Shown: positions 1-8,599, numbered from the stretch's first letter. The stretch: DNA of 22,801 nt from Candidatus Latescibacterota bacterium (GCA_021295675.1 JAGWBY010000064.1:1-22801); one strand, 5' to 3'. Notes: generated from the letters alone by a model not told the origin. Made by a program: numbers and translations.

Positions 1-1
1 C

Positions 2-931
2 GAGTTGGGGCAGGCACTCAAAGGAGCTGACCTAGTCTTTATCTGCACGCCGATCAAGCGGATTCTGACGCTGATTGCGGAGGTGGGGCAGCTCGCCGAG
101 CCGGGGACACTCGTTACCGATGTGGGGAGTACCAAGCGGCGCATCGTCGCAGCGGCCCAAGCCCATTTCAGCGACGAGGTGTACTTTGTCGGTGGCCACC
201 CAATGGCTGGTTCTGAAAAGGCGGGCGTGGCCGCGGCCGATCCGTTTCTCTTCCAGAATGCGATCTACATTTTGGTCCCCGACCAGCAGGTTCCAGCCGA
301 TCGCTACCAAGCATTGACTGCTCTCTTGCGGCAGGTCGGAGCGCGGGTGATGGAACTGGACGCGGGAGCACACGACCGGGCAGTCGCCGCGATCAGCCAC
401 TTGCCGCAGATGATAGCGACCTCGCTGGTGAGTATGGTCGGGCGGTTGAATGCCGAGCGCGATCACTTTCTGCCGCTGGCGGCTGGCGGTTTCCGCGATC
501 TGACGCGGATTGCCTCTAGCCCGTTTGCGCCGGTGTGGGAGGATATATGCGCGACCAATGCCGACGAGATCCGCGCGATGATCGACCGCTACATCGCCGC
601 GCTCGCGGATGTGAGGGGGAGACTGGAAGCAGAGGAACTAAAGGCGGATTTTGACTTTGCCAATGAGATTCGGGGTTCCATCCCGAGGGATTCAAAGGGG
701 TTTATCCACGTGCTGCACGAGATCTTGGTGCTAGCTGAAGATCGGCCGGGTGTCATCGCCGAGATAGGGCAGGCGCTGGGCGCGGAAGGGGTAAACATCA
801 ACGATATTGAGGTGATGAAGGTGCGCGAGGGCGAGGGAGGGACGCTGCGGTTGGGATTTGACAGCGCGGAGCACGCGGAGCACGCGCAGGGAATTTTGAC
901 TAGGCTCGGGTATGTGGCGCGGAGACCCTAG
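2..931 (+). CDS. tyrA: Prephenate dehydrogenase with C-terminal ACT domain, 5'-truncated by the window edge
   Basis: Oxidatively decarboxylates prephenate to 4-hydroxyphenylpyruvate in tyrosine synthesis, in the cytoplasm. The reading frame is open from base 2. The Rossmann glycine loop expected at the N-terminus is missing, so the gene starts upstream, and the TTG at base 5 is probably not the start. Seen here are the end of the nucleotide-binding domain (TDVGSTKR), the family signature GGHPMAGSEK and the helical domain containing the catalytic-type histidine in ISHLPQ. The last ~75 residues form an ACT domain (LVLAEDRPGVIAEIG, then GVNINDIEVMKV), which suggests feedback control by an aromatic amino acid. 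That regulation is inferred from the domain. The stop is 3 bases before the AroA-like gene, so the two are surely co-transcribed. Confidence 0.93.
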   Translation, partial: ELGQALKGADLVFICTPIKRILTLIAEVGQLAEPGTLVTDVGSTKRRIVAAAQAHFSDEVYFVGGHPMAGSEKAGVAAADPFLFQNAIYILVPDQQVPADRYQALTALLRQVGARVMELDAGAHDRAVAAISHLPQMIATSLVSMVGRLNAERDHFLPLAAGGFRDLTRIASSPFAPVWEDICATNADEIRAMIDRYIAALADVRGRLEAEELKADFDFANEIRGSIPRDSKGFIHVLHEILVLAEDRPGVIAEIGQALGAEGVNINDIEVMKVREGEGGTLRLGFDSAEHAEHAQGILTRLGYVARRP

Positions 932-934
932 GCT

Positions 935-2158
935 ATGGCAGCGACCGTAACCCCTGTCAAGAAAATCGCGGGGCAAGTCTCAGTGCCCGGAGAGCGAGAG
1001 CCAGCCGAGCGTGCGCTCGTGTTGGCCGCATTGAGTGAGGGGAAGAGCACTGTCCGCCACGTGCCCGTTGCCGCTGACCGGGTGGTCGGTCTGTTGCGCG
1101 AGTTGGGCGTTGACATCGCCAAGCGCGCAGGTGCCCATGTGGTGCGCGGCGTTGGGCTGCGGGGGTTTCGGGACGCAGCGGGACCGCTCGACCTAGAGGG
1201 GTTGGGGGATACCGCGCTGTTATTGCTTCCCATGCTCGCCGGACAGACGTTTCGCTCGCAGGTGAAGTTGGGAATGGAAGCCGAGCGGTGTCGGCCATTG
1301 CTCAACCTGCTGGCCCAACTCGGATTCGCCGTCGAACAGGAGCGCGCGGACACCTTTGTAATCGGGGGTCAGCAGGCCAAAGGGTTTGTTCTCTCCGAGG
1401 CACCGCCAACCGACGCCCTAGCGCTGGGCGCAATGGTAGCTGCGCTTTTTGCTGAGGGGACGACCGCGCTGAAAGTCGGCAGTCGCGTGGAGCGCTTGTT
1501 GCGCGGGTACGGAGTCGCCGTCGAGCGGCGCAAACTGTTGTCGGTAGAGGGCAGGCAGGCGCTGCAGGGCGTTGACGTAGAGGTGCCCGGTCAACTTGCG
1601 CTGACCTATCCGCTCATGGGGGCCGCGCTGTGTCGCAAGGGGTCGGAGCTAACCATCAAGCGCGTGGCCATTCGCTCTGGGCAGCGGGCCTTTTTGGATT
1701 TGCTGCGGCAGATTGGGGCGGAGATTGTCGCGGAAGACCTCGGGGAAAGCGAGTTCGATTTGCACGTGAGCGCCAGCCAGTTGAAGGCTACGCGCGTGGC
1801 GGGGTCGCGAGCCGATAAGGTCGCCGACCAGATCGCGTTGCTAGCAGTCTTGGCGACTCAGACGCAGGGGACGACGGTCATCCGCGATATCGAAGACATG
1901 CCGCATGTGGAGCATTTGTGCGCTGCGCTACGCTCGCTCGATGCGCGGATCGGCCAGTTCCCCGAAGGACTCGTCATCAAAGGCGGCTTCCCGCTTCAGG
2001 GCGGCCAACTCGACGGCAAAGGAGACCCTAATTTAACCATGGCTTTTGCCGTGGCCGGGCTGTTGGCCGAAGGGGAGTTGACCATCGAAGGCAGCGATTG
2101 CTTGACGCCCATCTGGCCCGATTTTTTTAAGACCGTACAATCTATTGGAGGAGATTGA
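935..2158 (+). CDS. EPSP synthase (AroA) homologue with a degenerate active site, probable pseudoenzyme
   Basis: The protein has 407 residues, close to EPSP synthase length, and aligns over its whole length with the family fold. Structural landmarks remain: RALVLAALSEG near residue 26, D298 in VADQIALLAV, FAVAGLLAEG near 371 and PDFF at 395-398. The substrate-contact motifs do not. The family's PGSKSxxxR reads PGEREPAER (18-26). GNAGTxxR reads GLGDTALL (89-96). The shikimate-3-phosphate SSQ site aligns with TDA (159-161). LRxKESDR reads EDMPHVEH (320-327). GDHRxAM reads GDPNLTM (363-369). CxxKSFP reads CLTPIWP (389-395). The lysines and arginines that bind phosphate and PEP in known enzymes are therefore mostly gone, while the frame is intact. 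It lies between tyrA and aroE, the normal aroA position. Ordinary EPSP synthase activity looks unlikely. A regulatory, scaffold or new enzymatic role is possible. Confidence 0.85.
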   Translation: MAATVTPVKKIAGQVSVPGEREPAERALVLAALSEGKSTVRHVPVAADRVVGLLRELGVDIAKRAGAHVVRGVGLRGFRDAAGPLDLEGLGDTALLLLPMLAGQTFRSQVKLGMEAERCRPLLNLLAQLGFAVEQERADTFVIGGQQAKGFVLSEAPPTDALALGAMVAALFAEGTTALKVGSRVERLLRGYGVAVERRKLLSVEGRQALQGVDVEVPGQLALTYPLMGAALCRKGSELTIKRVAIRSGQRAFLDLLRQIGAEIVAEDLGESEFDLHVSASQLKATRVAGSRADKVADQIALLAVLATQTQGTTVIRDIEDMPHVEHLCAALRSLDARIGQFPEGLVIKGGFPLQGGQLDGKGDPNLTMAFAVAGLLAEGELTIEGSDCLTPIWPDFFKTVQSIGGD

Positions 2159-2160
2159 AG

Positions 2161-2301
2161 ATGAGAGGAATCTTTCGGCTCTTTGTGTGCTCGGCTGTGA
2201 TGTTGTGTGGCGGCCTACTCGCCATTCGCTTGCTCTACGGCGTATCGTGGCGCGAATCCTTCGAAATTGCCAACTGCTTCATTGAGGATTTGCTCGGGTG
2301 A
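2161..2301 (+). CDS. 46-residue single-pass membrane miniprotein between the AroA-like gene and aroE
   Basis: This is a short ORF with its own good ribosome site: GGAGGAG lies about 8 bases before the ATG, inside the end of the previous gene. It begins 2 bases after that gene's stop. Its TGA overlaps the GTG start of aroE (GTGA), so it can couple translation across the junction. The product begins MRGIFR, has one hydrophobic helix at about residues 5-27, and ends in a short tail with acidic residues and a tryptophan (SWRESFEIAN, ending EDLLG). I recognise no family. The positive N-terminus, single helix and tight packing argue for a real small membrane protein. It could instead be only a coupling ORF. 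Confidence 0.6.
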   Translation: MRGIFRLFVCSAVMLCGGLLAIRLLYGVSWRESFEIANCFIEDLLG

Positions 2302-3146
2302 TTTCCGGGACGACGCGGGTGCTCGGCGTCATCGGCGACCCGGTCGCACACACAGCGTCGCCGGCCATGCACAACGCCGCGCTCAGGGCGCTGAATCTCG
2401 ACTATGCGTACGCGGCGTTCCGCGTTGCTCCCGCAGCCTTGCCCCAAGCGCTCGCCGGAATGCGCGCCTTCGACATGGTTGGGCTGAATGTGACGGTGCC
2501 GCACAAGCAGGCCGTCATGGCGCATCTCGACGAGATTTCCGCGGAGGCCCAGAGCATTGGTGCGGTCAATACCATTGCCAACCGCGATGGTCGGCTCGTG
2601 GGGTACAACACCGACGCCTTTGGGATCGTGCAGAGCCTCAAGGCCGATGGTGGTTTGGACCCGTTGCCGCCCAAGGTCGCGCTCCTCGGTGCGGGCGGCG
2701 CGGCGCGAGCCGTTCTCTACGCGCTGTTGGCGCGGGACGAGGTGGAGGAGGTGCTGTTGCTCAACCGCACGGTGGAAAAGGCCGCAGCCCTTGCTGGCGA
2801 CCTCGACAGTGCTGGTAGGGTGCAGGTCGGGTCGTTGGCAGAGACCGGGCCGATTGGGGACGCTGGTTTGCTCATCAACGCCACGGCGCTGGGGATGCAC
2901 CCCCGCGACGACGTTTCGCCATTGGCGGATCCGTCGTGTCTGCACGAGCACATGCTGGTCGCCGATATTGTGTACAATCCGCTGGAAACCGTGCTCATGC
3001 GGCAGGCTGCCGCCGCTGGTGCCTCGGCGATCAACGGCTTGGGTATGCTCGCTTGGCAGGGCGCGCGTTCGTTTGAGATATGGACGGGTGTCGAGCCGCC
3101 GGTCAAGGCGATGATGGCGGCCGCACTGGAGCATTTTCCCGATTAG
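2298..3146 (+). CDS. aroE: Shikimate dehydrogenase (NADP-type)
   Basis: Reduces 3-dehydroshikimate to shikimate in the cytoplasm. The 282-residue length is typical. The N-terminal substrate domain has SPAMHNAAL near residue 21 (family HSxSPxxHN, here HTAS, a conservative Ser-to-Thr change), NVTVPHK with the catalytic Lys70, GAVNTI, and NTD with Asp106. The nucleotide-binding domain has GAGGAARAV (131-139) and NRT (156-158), an NADP-type signature. NATxx[11 protein letters not shown] and the C-terminal [11 protein letters not shown] helix follow. Everything expected for activity is present, unlike the AroA-like neighbour. The start is a GTG that overlaps the stop of the 46-residue ORF, because the family N-terminus begins only a few residues before VIGDPVAH. 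Confidence 0.96.
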   Translation: MISGTTRVLGVIGDPVAHTASPAMHNAALRALNLDYAYAAFRVAPAALPQALAGMRAFDMVGLNVTVPHKQAVMAHLDEISAEAQSIGAVNTIANRDGRLVGYNTDAFGIVQSLKADGGLDPLPPKVALLGAGGAARAVLYALLARDEVEEVLLLNRTVEKAAALAGDLDSAGRVQVGSLAETGPIGDAGLLINATALGMHPRDDVSPLADPSCLHEHMLVADIVYNPLETVLMRQAAAAGASAINGLGMLAWQGARSFEIWTGVEPPVKAMMAAALEHFPD

Positions 3147-3182
3147 GCCGCTGAGAATAATGACAAACAACATAGATAGCGC

Positions 3183-4828
3183 ATGATAACCGAATCATTA
3201 GAAACGCGCATTAGCGCGGCACTGGTCCGAGCGGGCGTGCCCGCGGATTCTCCGGCTCTCGTCGGCCCGGCTACCCGCCCGGAGTTCGGCGACTATCAGG
3301 CCAATGGCGTGATGGCCGCGGCCAAGAAGCTGAAGACCAATCCCCGCGCACTCGCCGCTCAGGTCGTAGAGGAACTGGATCTGGAGGATATGGCCTCGTC
3401 TGTGGATATCGCCGGGCCGGGCTTTATCAATATCCAACTCAAGGGCGAGTGGCTGGCCGCTCAGCTAGGGAACGTGCTGGCCGATCCGCGACTGGGCGTG
3501 CCCAAGGACGCGCCGCAAAAGGTCGTACTCGACTACTCGCATCCCAACTTGGCCAAGGAAATGCACATCGGCCATCTGCGCAGCACGGCGTCCTCGAATT
3601 TTCGGGTCACGAGGTCGTGCGCCACAATCACGTGGGCGACTGGGGGACGCAGTTTGGGATGCTCATCGCCCACTTGGACGAGCTTGCGGATCCGGCCACG
3701 GAATTGGCCGATCTAGAAATATTCTACCAATCGGCGCGTCAGCGCTTTGATCAGGACGAGGCGTTCGCCGATCTGTCACGGGAATACGTGGTCAAACTGC
3801 AAGGCGGCGACCCGCACGTGCTGGGGATGTGGCAGCAGTTCATCGACGAGTCGCTCGCCCACGGCCAGCGCATATACGACGCGCTAGGGGTTGGTCTCAA
3901 GCCCGAAGACGTGCAGGGCGAGAGCGCGTACAACGACGACTTGCCTAGCGTGGTCGAGGATTTGCGGGCCAAGGGTTTGCTGGTGGAGTCCAACGGGGCG
4001 CAGTGCGTCTTTTTGGAGGAATTCAAAAACAAGGACGGCCAGATCACGCCAGTGATCGTACAGAAGTCGGACGGCGGCTATCTCTATGCGACGAGCGACC
4101 TCGCGGCTGTGCGCTATCGGGCTGGCGCACTCACTGCCGACCGCATCCTCTACATCGTGGATGCGCGCCAGTCGCTTCACTTGCAGCAGGTCTTTGCGGT
4201 GGCGCGGGCGGCTGGGTACGCGCCTGAGACGACCGCTTTGGAACACCACGAGTTTGGCGCGATTCTCGGCGCAGACAACCGGCCGTTCAAGACGCGGGCC
4301 GGCGGCGTGGTCAAACTGATGGACGTGTTGGACGAGGGCGTGGCGCGGGCCTTTGCCCAAGTGAGCGAGAAGAATCCCGACATGGACGAGGCCGAGCGGC
4401 GGCAGATCGCCCGCGTGATTGGCATTGGCAGCATCAAGTACATGGAGCTGTCGTTCAACCCAAGATGTTGGCCCTCGACGGCAATACCGCTCCGTACATG
4501 CTCTATTCGTACGCCCGCATCAAGAGCATGTTCCGCCGCGCCGACGTGGCTGAAGATGCGCTCGGCGGGGAGATAATCATTGACGAAAGGGCCGAGAATG
4601 CGCTCGCCATCAAACTGTTGCAGTTTCCCGAAGTGGTCGCGGCCGTGGCCCGCCAGTGCTATCCGCACGTGCTCTGCAATTATCTCTACGAGTTGGCCGA
4701 CGCCTTTATGAAGTTCCCGCGCGGACGAGCCGGTGCGGACGAGTCGGCTGCTGCTGGCACTGCTGACCGCGCGCATCGTGCGCCAGGGCCTCGACCTGCT
4801 CGGCATTGAGACGCTCGAGCGAATGTGA
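3183..4828 (+). pseudogene. argS: Arginyl-tRNA synthetase broken by three short frame-changing gaps
   Basis: Charges tRNA-Arg with arginine (class I synthetase). The gene reads in three consecutive segments: 3183-3587 (frame starting 3183), 3590 to about 4459 (second frame), 4462-4716 (third frame), then 4718-4828 back in the second frame, ending IETLERM. The N-terminal Add-1 domain, [15 protein letters not shown] (HIGH signature), [13 protein letters not shown] and [17 protein letters not shown] are all excellent matches. Missing against the family are about 8 residues after HLRST (usually like IIGDALAR), about 10 around QNRTSDYVF, and about 7 around YEXCPVL. Each loss also shifts the frame. 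There is no other decay, so these may be assembly errors or recent deletions. If real, the genome needs another ArgS. No clear Shine-Dalgarno precedes the ATG. It sits between aroE and aroK. Confidence 0.9.
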
Positions 4829-4838
4829 GGCGTGGGCC

Positions 4839-5372
4839 ATGACGGAAGGGCCGGTATTTCTGACTGGTTTTATGGGCGTGGGCAAGACCCGGGTCGGGCG
4901 CATTCTGGCGCGGGAGCTAGGGCGTTGCTTTTTGGACACCGACCGGATGATCGAACAGCGCACCGGCAAGACCATTGCGGAGATTTTCACCGACGAAGGC
5001 GAGGCGCACTTCCGCCAGCTAGAGCGCGACTGCGTCCTCGAAACCTGCCAGCGCTCAGATGCCGTAGTGGCCTTGGGCGGTGGGGCAGTTACTCGCGCCG
5101 ACAACGTCGCGGCCGTGCGCTGTGCTGGCATCTTGGTATGCCTCAAGGCCGACGTGGATACGATTTTCGCCCGCGTTAGACGCCGCTCTAACCGGCCCCT
5201 GCTCGCCGGACTGGACCCACAGGCGCAGCGCGCCAAGATAGAGACCCTGCTCCGCGAGCGCGCTCCTTATTACGACCAAGCCCATATCGAGCTGTACACC
5301 ACGCAGGCACAGACGCCAGAGGACACGGCCGGGAAACTCCTCGGCTTATTGGAGAACTATGCAAAGAATTGA
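4839..5372 (+). CDS. aroK: Shikimate kinase
   Basis: Phosphorylates shikimate to shikimate-3-phosphate with ATP. The product is 177 residues from the ATG at 4839. The longer open frame from a TTG at 4806 overlaps argS and adds residues the family lacks, so the ATG is preferred. It has a P-loop GFMGVGKT (10-17), the Mg/shikimate-binding DTD (33-35), a shikimate-contacting arginine in HFRQLE, the GGG triad (80-82) and a lid region with RRRSNRPLL. All active-site signatures are intact. It follows argS by 10 bases and overlaps aroB by 14 bases, so aroK and aroB are probably translated together. Because the kinase makes the substrate of EPSP synthase, its intactness implies that a functional AroA exists somewhere in the cell. 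Confidence 0.96.
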   Translation: MTEGPVFLTGFMGVGKTRVGRILARELGRCFLDTDRMIEQRTGKTIAEIFTDEGEAHFRQLERDCVLETCQRSDAVVALGGGAVTRADNVAAVRCAGILVCLKADVDTIFARVRRRSNRPLLAGLDPQAQRAKIETLLRERAPYYDQAHIELYTTQAQTPEDTAGKLLGLLENYAKN

Positions 5373-6471
5373 CTTAGACCTCCCGGGGGCTGCATACCCC
5401 ATTTTCGTCGGCCACGACGTCTTAGGGGAACTGGGGCCGCATTGCCGCGACTTGGCCTTGGGTCGGCAGGTTGCGCTAATGAGCGACGAGATCGTGGCGG
5501 CGCGCTACCTACAACCTGCGGCCGCGAGCTTGCGCGCCGCTGGATTTGAGGTGTTGGAGATTGTCTATGCCGGGGGCGAGGAGGCCAAGAACTTGAGCGG
5601 GGCCGAGGGCATTTTCACCCAGATGATCGGGGCCGGGTTCGACCGCGGTGCTTGGGTCGTGGCCCTCGGCGGCGGCGTAGTCGGCGACATGGCGGGCTTT
5701 GTCGCCTCCACTTATTTGCGCGGCGTGCCCTATGTGCAGGTGCCGACGACCATCGTCGCGCAGGTGGATTCGAGCATCGGCGGCAAGACGGGCGTCAACC
5801 ACGCGCTGGGCAAAAATCTGATCGGCACCTTTCATCAGCCGCGCTTGGTCTTGGCCGACACCAACGCGCTGCACTCGTTGCCGAGGCGAGAGCGGGTCGC
5901 GGGCATGGCCGAGGTGGTCAAACACGGGCTGATCCGCGACGCTGAGCTGTTCGCCTTTTTGGAGGAGCACTTGGAGGAAGTCGTGGATATGGCGTTGGCA
6001 CCGGACACCTTGGACTGGCTGATCGGCCGCAATGTGGAGATCAAGGCCGAGGTGGTGGTCGCCGACGAAAAGGAGCAGGGCTTGCGGGCCATCCTCAATT
6101 ACGGGCACACCATTGGACACGCGATTGAGGCCGCCACGGACTACGGCCGCTACCGGCACGGGGAGGCGATAATTTTGGGCTTGATCGTCGCGGGCGAAAT
6201 TGCCTGCCGCGAGGGGTTTTGGCCCGAAGCGGAAAGGCAGCGGCAGGACGCGTTGCTGGCGAGGTTGGGGGTACCCAGGGGGTTGGCCGAGGTGGAGATG
6301 GAGCGGATTTTGGCCTGTGCTTATGCCGACAAGAAGCGAGTGGATGGGCAGTTGCGGTTTGTGCTGGGTCGGCGGATTGGGGAGGTAGAGGTCGTGGAGG
6401 GAATAACCGATGAGACGGTGCGCGCGGCTATTGCATACGCGCAGCGTGTTTCGGCTGAGACTCCGGCGTGA
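5359..6471 (+). CDS. aroB: 3-dehydroquinate synthase
   Basis: Converts DAHP to 3-dehydroquinate, the second step of the shikimate pathway, using NAD and a divalent metal. The product has 370 residues, normal for the family. Seen are GGEEAKN (72-78), the glycine-rich NAD loop GGGVVGDMAGF (104-114), PTTIVAQVDSSIGGKTGVN (129-147) and GKNLIGTFHQP. The likely metal ligands are Glu185 in GMAEVVKHG, His250 in NYGHTIGHAIE and His267 in RHGEA. The ATG overlaps the end of aroK and is preceded by GGAGA. It is a complete, ordinary enzyme with no missing segment. Confidence 0.97.
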   Translation: MQRIDLDLPGAAYPIFVGHDVLGELGPHCRDLALGRQVALMSDEIVAARYLQPAAASLRAAGFEVLEIVYAGGEEAKNLSGAEGIFTQMIGAGFDRGAWVVALGGGVVGDMAGFVASTYLRGVPYVQVPTTIVAQVDSSIGGKTGVNHALGKNLIGTFHQPRLVLADTNALHSLPRRERVAGMAEVVKHGLIRDAELFAFLEEHLEEVVDMALAPDTLDWLIGRNVEIKAEVVVADEKEQGLRAILNYGHTIGHAIEAATDYGRYRHGEAIILGLIVAGEIACREGFWPEAERQRQDALLARLGVPRGLAEVEMERILACAYADKKRVDGQLRFVLGRRIGEVEVVEGITDETVRAAIAYAQRVSAETPA

Positions 6472-6515
6472 ACTCAGTCGAACGCTCAACGTCGAAGCCT
6501 TTGGCGAGGAATGAT

Positions 6516-7835
6516 ATGAGTGAAAACCAGCCCCACAAAGTTCACCTAGTCAGTTTGGGATGCCCGAAAAACACGGTTGATTCCGAACGGATGCTGGGGC
6601 TTTTGCAGGGCCATGCCTATCAGATGACGGACGTGCCGGAAGAGGCGGACGTGGTGGTGGTCAATACCTGCGGCTTCATCGAGCCGGCCAAAGAGGAATC
6701 CCTCGCCGCGATCATGGACGCGCATCGGCTCAAGCAAGAGGGGCAGTGCGAGGGGGTGATCGTCACGGGGTGTCTATCGACGCGCTACTACGAAGAACTC
6801 GAGCAGGAGTTGGTGGAAGCCGACAAGCTGCTGACGATCGCTGACGAGGCCGACATCGTCCACCACGTTGACGAGGTGTTGGGCGTCCAGCGGCTCGGGT
6901 ACTTGGCTAGCTTGCCGCGGACTTCGCTGACGCCCAAGCACTGGTCGTATCTGCGCATATCGGACGGCTGTGATCACCAATGCGCCTTTTGTGCCATTCC
7001 CGCCATCCGCGGACGGCACGTGAGCGAGCCGGTCGAACAACTCGTGGCCGAGGCTGAGCGGCTCGCTGCGGAGGGGGTGCGGGAGTTGGTCTTGGTCTCG
7101 CAGGATTCGGTGCGTTACGGGGCCGATCTCTACGGTCGTCCCCAGCTCGTGCGCCTTTTGCAAGCGCTCGCCGAGGTGGAGGGCATTGAGTGGATGCGCT
7201 TGATGTACACCTATCCGGCGTTTTGGACTGAAGAGCTGATCGATTTCTACGCTGCGTGCGACAAGATGTGCCTGTACATCGACATGCCGCTGCAACACAT
7301 CTCCGACCCGGTGCTCAAGCGCATGAAGCGGGCGACGACGCGCCAAAAGACGCTTGATTTGTTGGCGCGGCTGCGGGCGCGGCTGCCGGGGGCTGGGCTG
7401 CGCTCGACGTTCATCGTCGGCTTTCCCGGGGAAACCGAGGACGATTTCGCCGCCTTGCTGGAGTTCGTGGCTGAGACGCGCTTCGACTATGCGACCGGCT
7501 TTCTCTACTCGCCGGAAGATGGGACTTCGGCGTATGAGCTTGGCGACCCGGTCAGCGAGGAGGTCAAGCAGGAGCGCTACAGCCGCCTGACGCAACTGCA
7601 GGAGCGCGTGGGCACGGAGAAAAACGACGAGCTGGTCGGCACACGGCAGCAGGTCTTGGTCGATGCGCGCGTGGGGGAGATGTGCTATGGGCGGATGGAG
7701 CGCGACGCCCCGGAAATCGACGGCCAAGTAGTAATCACTGAGGGCATGCCTCCGGTGGGTTCTTTCGTCGAAGTGGAGATCACCGCGGCCGCGCCCTACG
7801 AGTTGAGTGCTAGGGTGGTGGGAGAGCCGCGTTGA
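6516..7835 (+). CDS. rimO: Ribosomal protein S12 methylthiotransferase RimO
   Basis: A radical-SAM enzyme that adds a methylthio group to a conserved aspartate of ribosomal protein S12. From the ATG at 6516 it has 439 residues, the usual size. The GTG at 6468, which overlaps the aroB stop, would add 16 atypical residues. The ATG has GAGGA 5 bases upstream. The N-terminal UPF0004 domain has its three cluster cysteines in LGCPKN, NTCGFIEPAKEES and TGCLSTRY. The radical-SAM CxxxCxxC motif is SDGCDHQCAFCAIP. PLQHISDPVLKRM, TFIVGFPGETEDDF and a C-terminal TRAM-like segment follow. Its place after aroB is probably shared transcription rather than pathway linkage. Confidence 0.95.
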   Translation: MSENQPHKVHLVSLGCPKNTVDSERMLGLLQGHAYQMTDVPEEADVVVVNTCGFIEPAKEESLAAIMDAHRLKQEGQCEGVIVTGCLSTRYYEELEQELVEADKLLTIADEADIVHHVDEVLGVQRLGYLASLPRTSLTPKHWSYLRISDGCDHQCAFCAIPAIRGRHVSEPVEQLVAEAERLAAEGVRELVLVSQDSVRYGADLYGRPQLVRLLQALAEVEGIEWMRLMYTYPAFWTEELIDFYAACDKMCLYIDMPLQHISDPVLKRMKRATTRQKTLDLLARLRARLPGAGLRSTFIVGFPGETEDDFAALLEFVAETRFDYATGFLYSPEDGTSAYELGDPVSEEVKQERYSRLTQLQERVGTEKNDELVGTRQQVLVDARVGEMCYGRMERDAPEIDGQVVITEGMPPVGSFVEVEITAAAPYELSARVVGEPR

Positions 7836-8149
7836 ATAAGGCAAAGCCGCGTGATATCGCCGTGGATGGCCGGGCTAGCGAGTTGGTCATCGGGTGGAGC
7901 GATGGCCGCGAGAGTCGCTACGACTTGGAGGGGTTGCGGCGCGAGTGTCCCTGTGCCCACTGCCGGGAAGTGCGCGACGCGAATGAGGGAGGATTGACGC
8001 TCTTGCAGCCCGAGGCGGTGTCGGCCACAGCCGAGGTGCGGGGAGTTAGCTACGTTGGGCGCTACGGCATTCGCATCGAATGGGCCGACGGGCACGACCA
8101 CGGCATTTATACGTTTGAGTTTTTTCGCGCGCTAGACGCGGGCGGGTGA
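7832..8149 (+). CDS. DUF971 (gamma-butyrobetaine hydroxylase N-terminal-like) protein
   Basis: A small 105-residue protein made of a single DUF971 domain. This domain is also found at the N-terminus of gamma-butyrobetaine hydroxylases and attached to Mrp/ApbC-type Fe-S proteins. Visible are the cysteine cluster RRECPCAHCR, probably a metal site, and the C-terminal signature WADGHDHGIYTFEFFRAL. The start is a TTG inside the rimO stop (TTGA) with GGAGAG a few bases upstream, so it is translationally coupled to the Fe-S enzyme RimO. A role near metal or Fe-S chemistry is suggested by the family and by this neighbour, but is not shown. It ends the first operon and converges on the merC-like gene. 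Confidence 0.88.
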   Translation: MNKAKPRDIAVDGRASELVIGWSDGRESRYDLEGLRRECPCAHCREVRDANEGGLTLLQPEAVSATAEVRGVSYVGRYGIRIEWADGHDHGIYTFEFFRALDAGG

Positions 8150-8170
8150 GGTAAAGTCGTATCTACTCTG

Positions 8171-8599
8171 TCAATGCCGCAGCGAGAGAGAATCACCCGT
8201 ATGTTCGCGTTCACAGGTAGGACATATCTTACATAGGTGCCGATTTAGGAGATGTGCTGCTGCCAGTAGGAGGCCTCCTGTTGCATGGAGGGCTACTTCA
8301 AAGATTCCTTCAGTAGCAATGTGGGCGGTGGCGATGAACGCTACTGCCACTACGAGGATGAGAAACGCTCTCCAACTTCTGTGATGCCTAATCCCCCAAA
8401 CGACGCTACCTAATGCGAGCGCAACCGCTCCAATAATGATCAGTTCCGCGCGTTCGCTTGCGAGAAACCCAAGCCCCAGTAACGGCAGAATTGTTACTAA
8501 AAGCGGCATTGCCACGCAGTGGATAGCACACGAAAAAGACAGAAATGCTCCTATGGTATCTACTAGTTCTTGATCAAAATAGTTTTTCACTTTTTCCAT
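8171..8599 (-). CDS. MerC-domain small integral membrane protein
   Basis: A 142-residue protein with four predicted membrane helices, at about residues 14-34, 38-47/52-70, 78-93 and 105-118. The signatures are CAIHCVAMPLL (Cys24, Cys28) and HLLNRHLCKICPTC near the C-terminus, which match the MerC family. MerC proteins were described as mercuric-ion carriers, but many chromosomal copies lie outside mer operons and have no proven substrate. No merA, merT, merP or merR is visible here, so mercury resistance should not be assumed. AAGGAG lies just upstream of the ATG. The gene is clearly less GC-rich than its neighbours (ATA, TTA and AGA codons are common), which suggests transfer. Its start overlaps the end of a 39-codon ORF. 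Confidence 0.85.
   Translation of the reverse strand: MEKVKNYFDQELVDTIGAFLSFSCAIHCVAMPLLVTILPLLGLGFLASERAELIIIGAVALALGSVVWGIRHHRSWRAFLILVVAVAFIATAHIATEGIFEVALHATGGLLLAAAHLLNRHLCKICPTCEREHTGDSLSLRH

Noticed and set aside
2235..3173. Long minus-strand open frame opposite aroE, and similar ones opposite aroB (5509-6489) and rimO (6774-7844)
   Set aside because: High GC leaves antisense frames open. The products are rich in His, Arg and Gln with no recognisable motif, and the plus-strand genes are certain.
3585..3600. Programmed frameshifting or translational bypass in argS
   Set aside because: No slippery heptamer or clear stimulatory hairpin is seen, and conserved codons are actually missing from the DNA, which recoding cannot restore.
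4806..4838. TTG start of aroK inside the end of argS
   Set aside because: The ATG at 4839 gives the normal N-terminus right before the P-loop.
6468..6515. GTG start of rimO overlapping the aroB stop
   Set aside because: It would add 16 residues not typical of RimO, while the ATG at 6516 has a good ribosome site and gives the family length.
8171..8599. Mercury-resistance operon
   Set aside because: Only a MerC-domain protein is present; merR, merT, merP and merA are absent.
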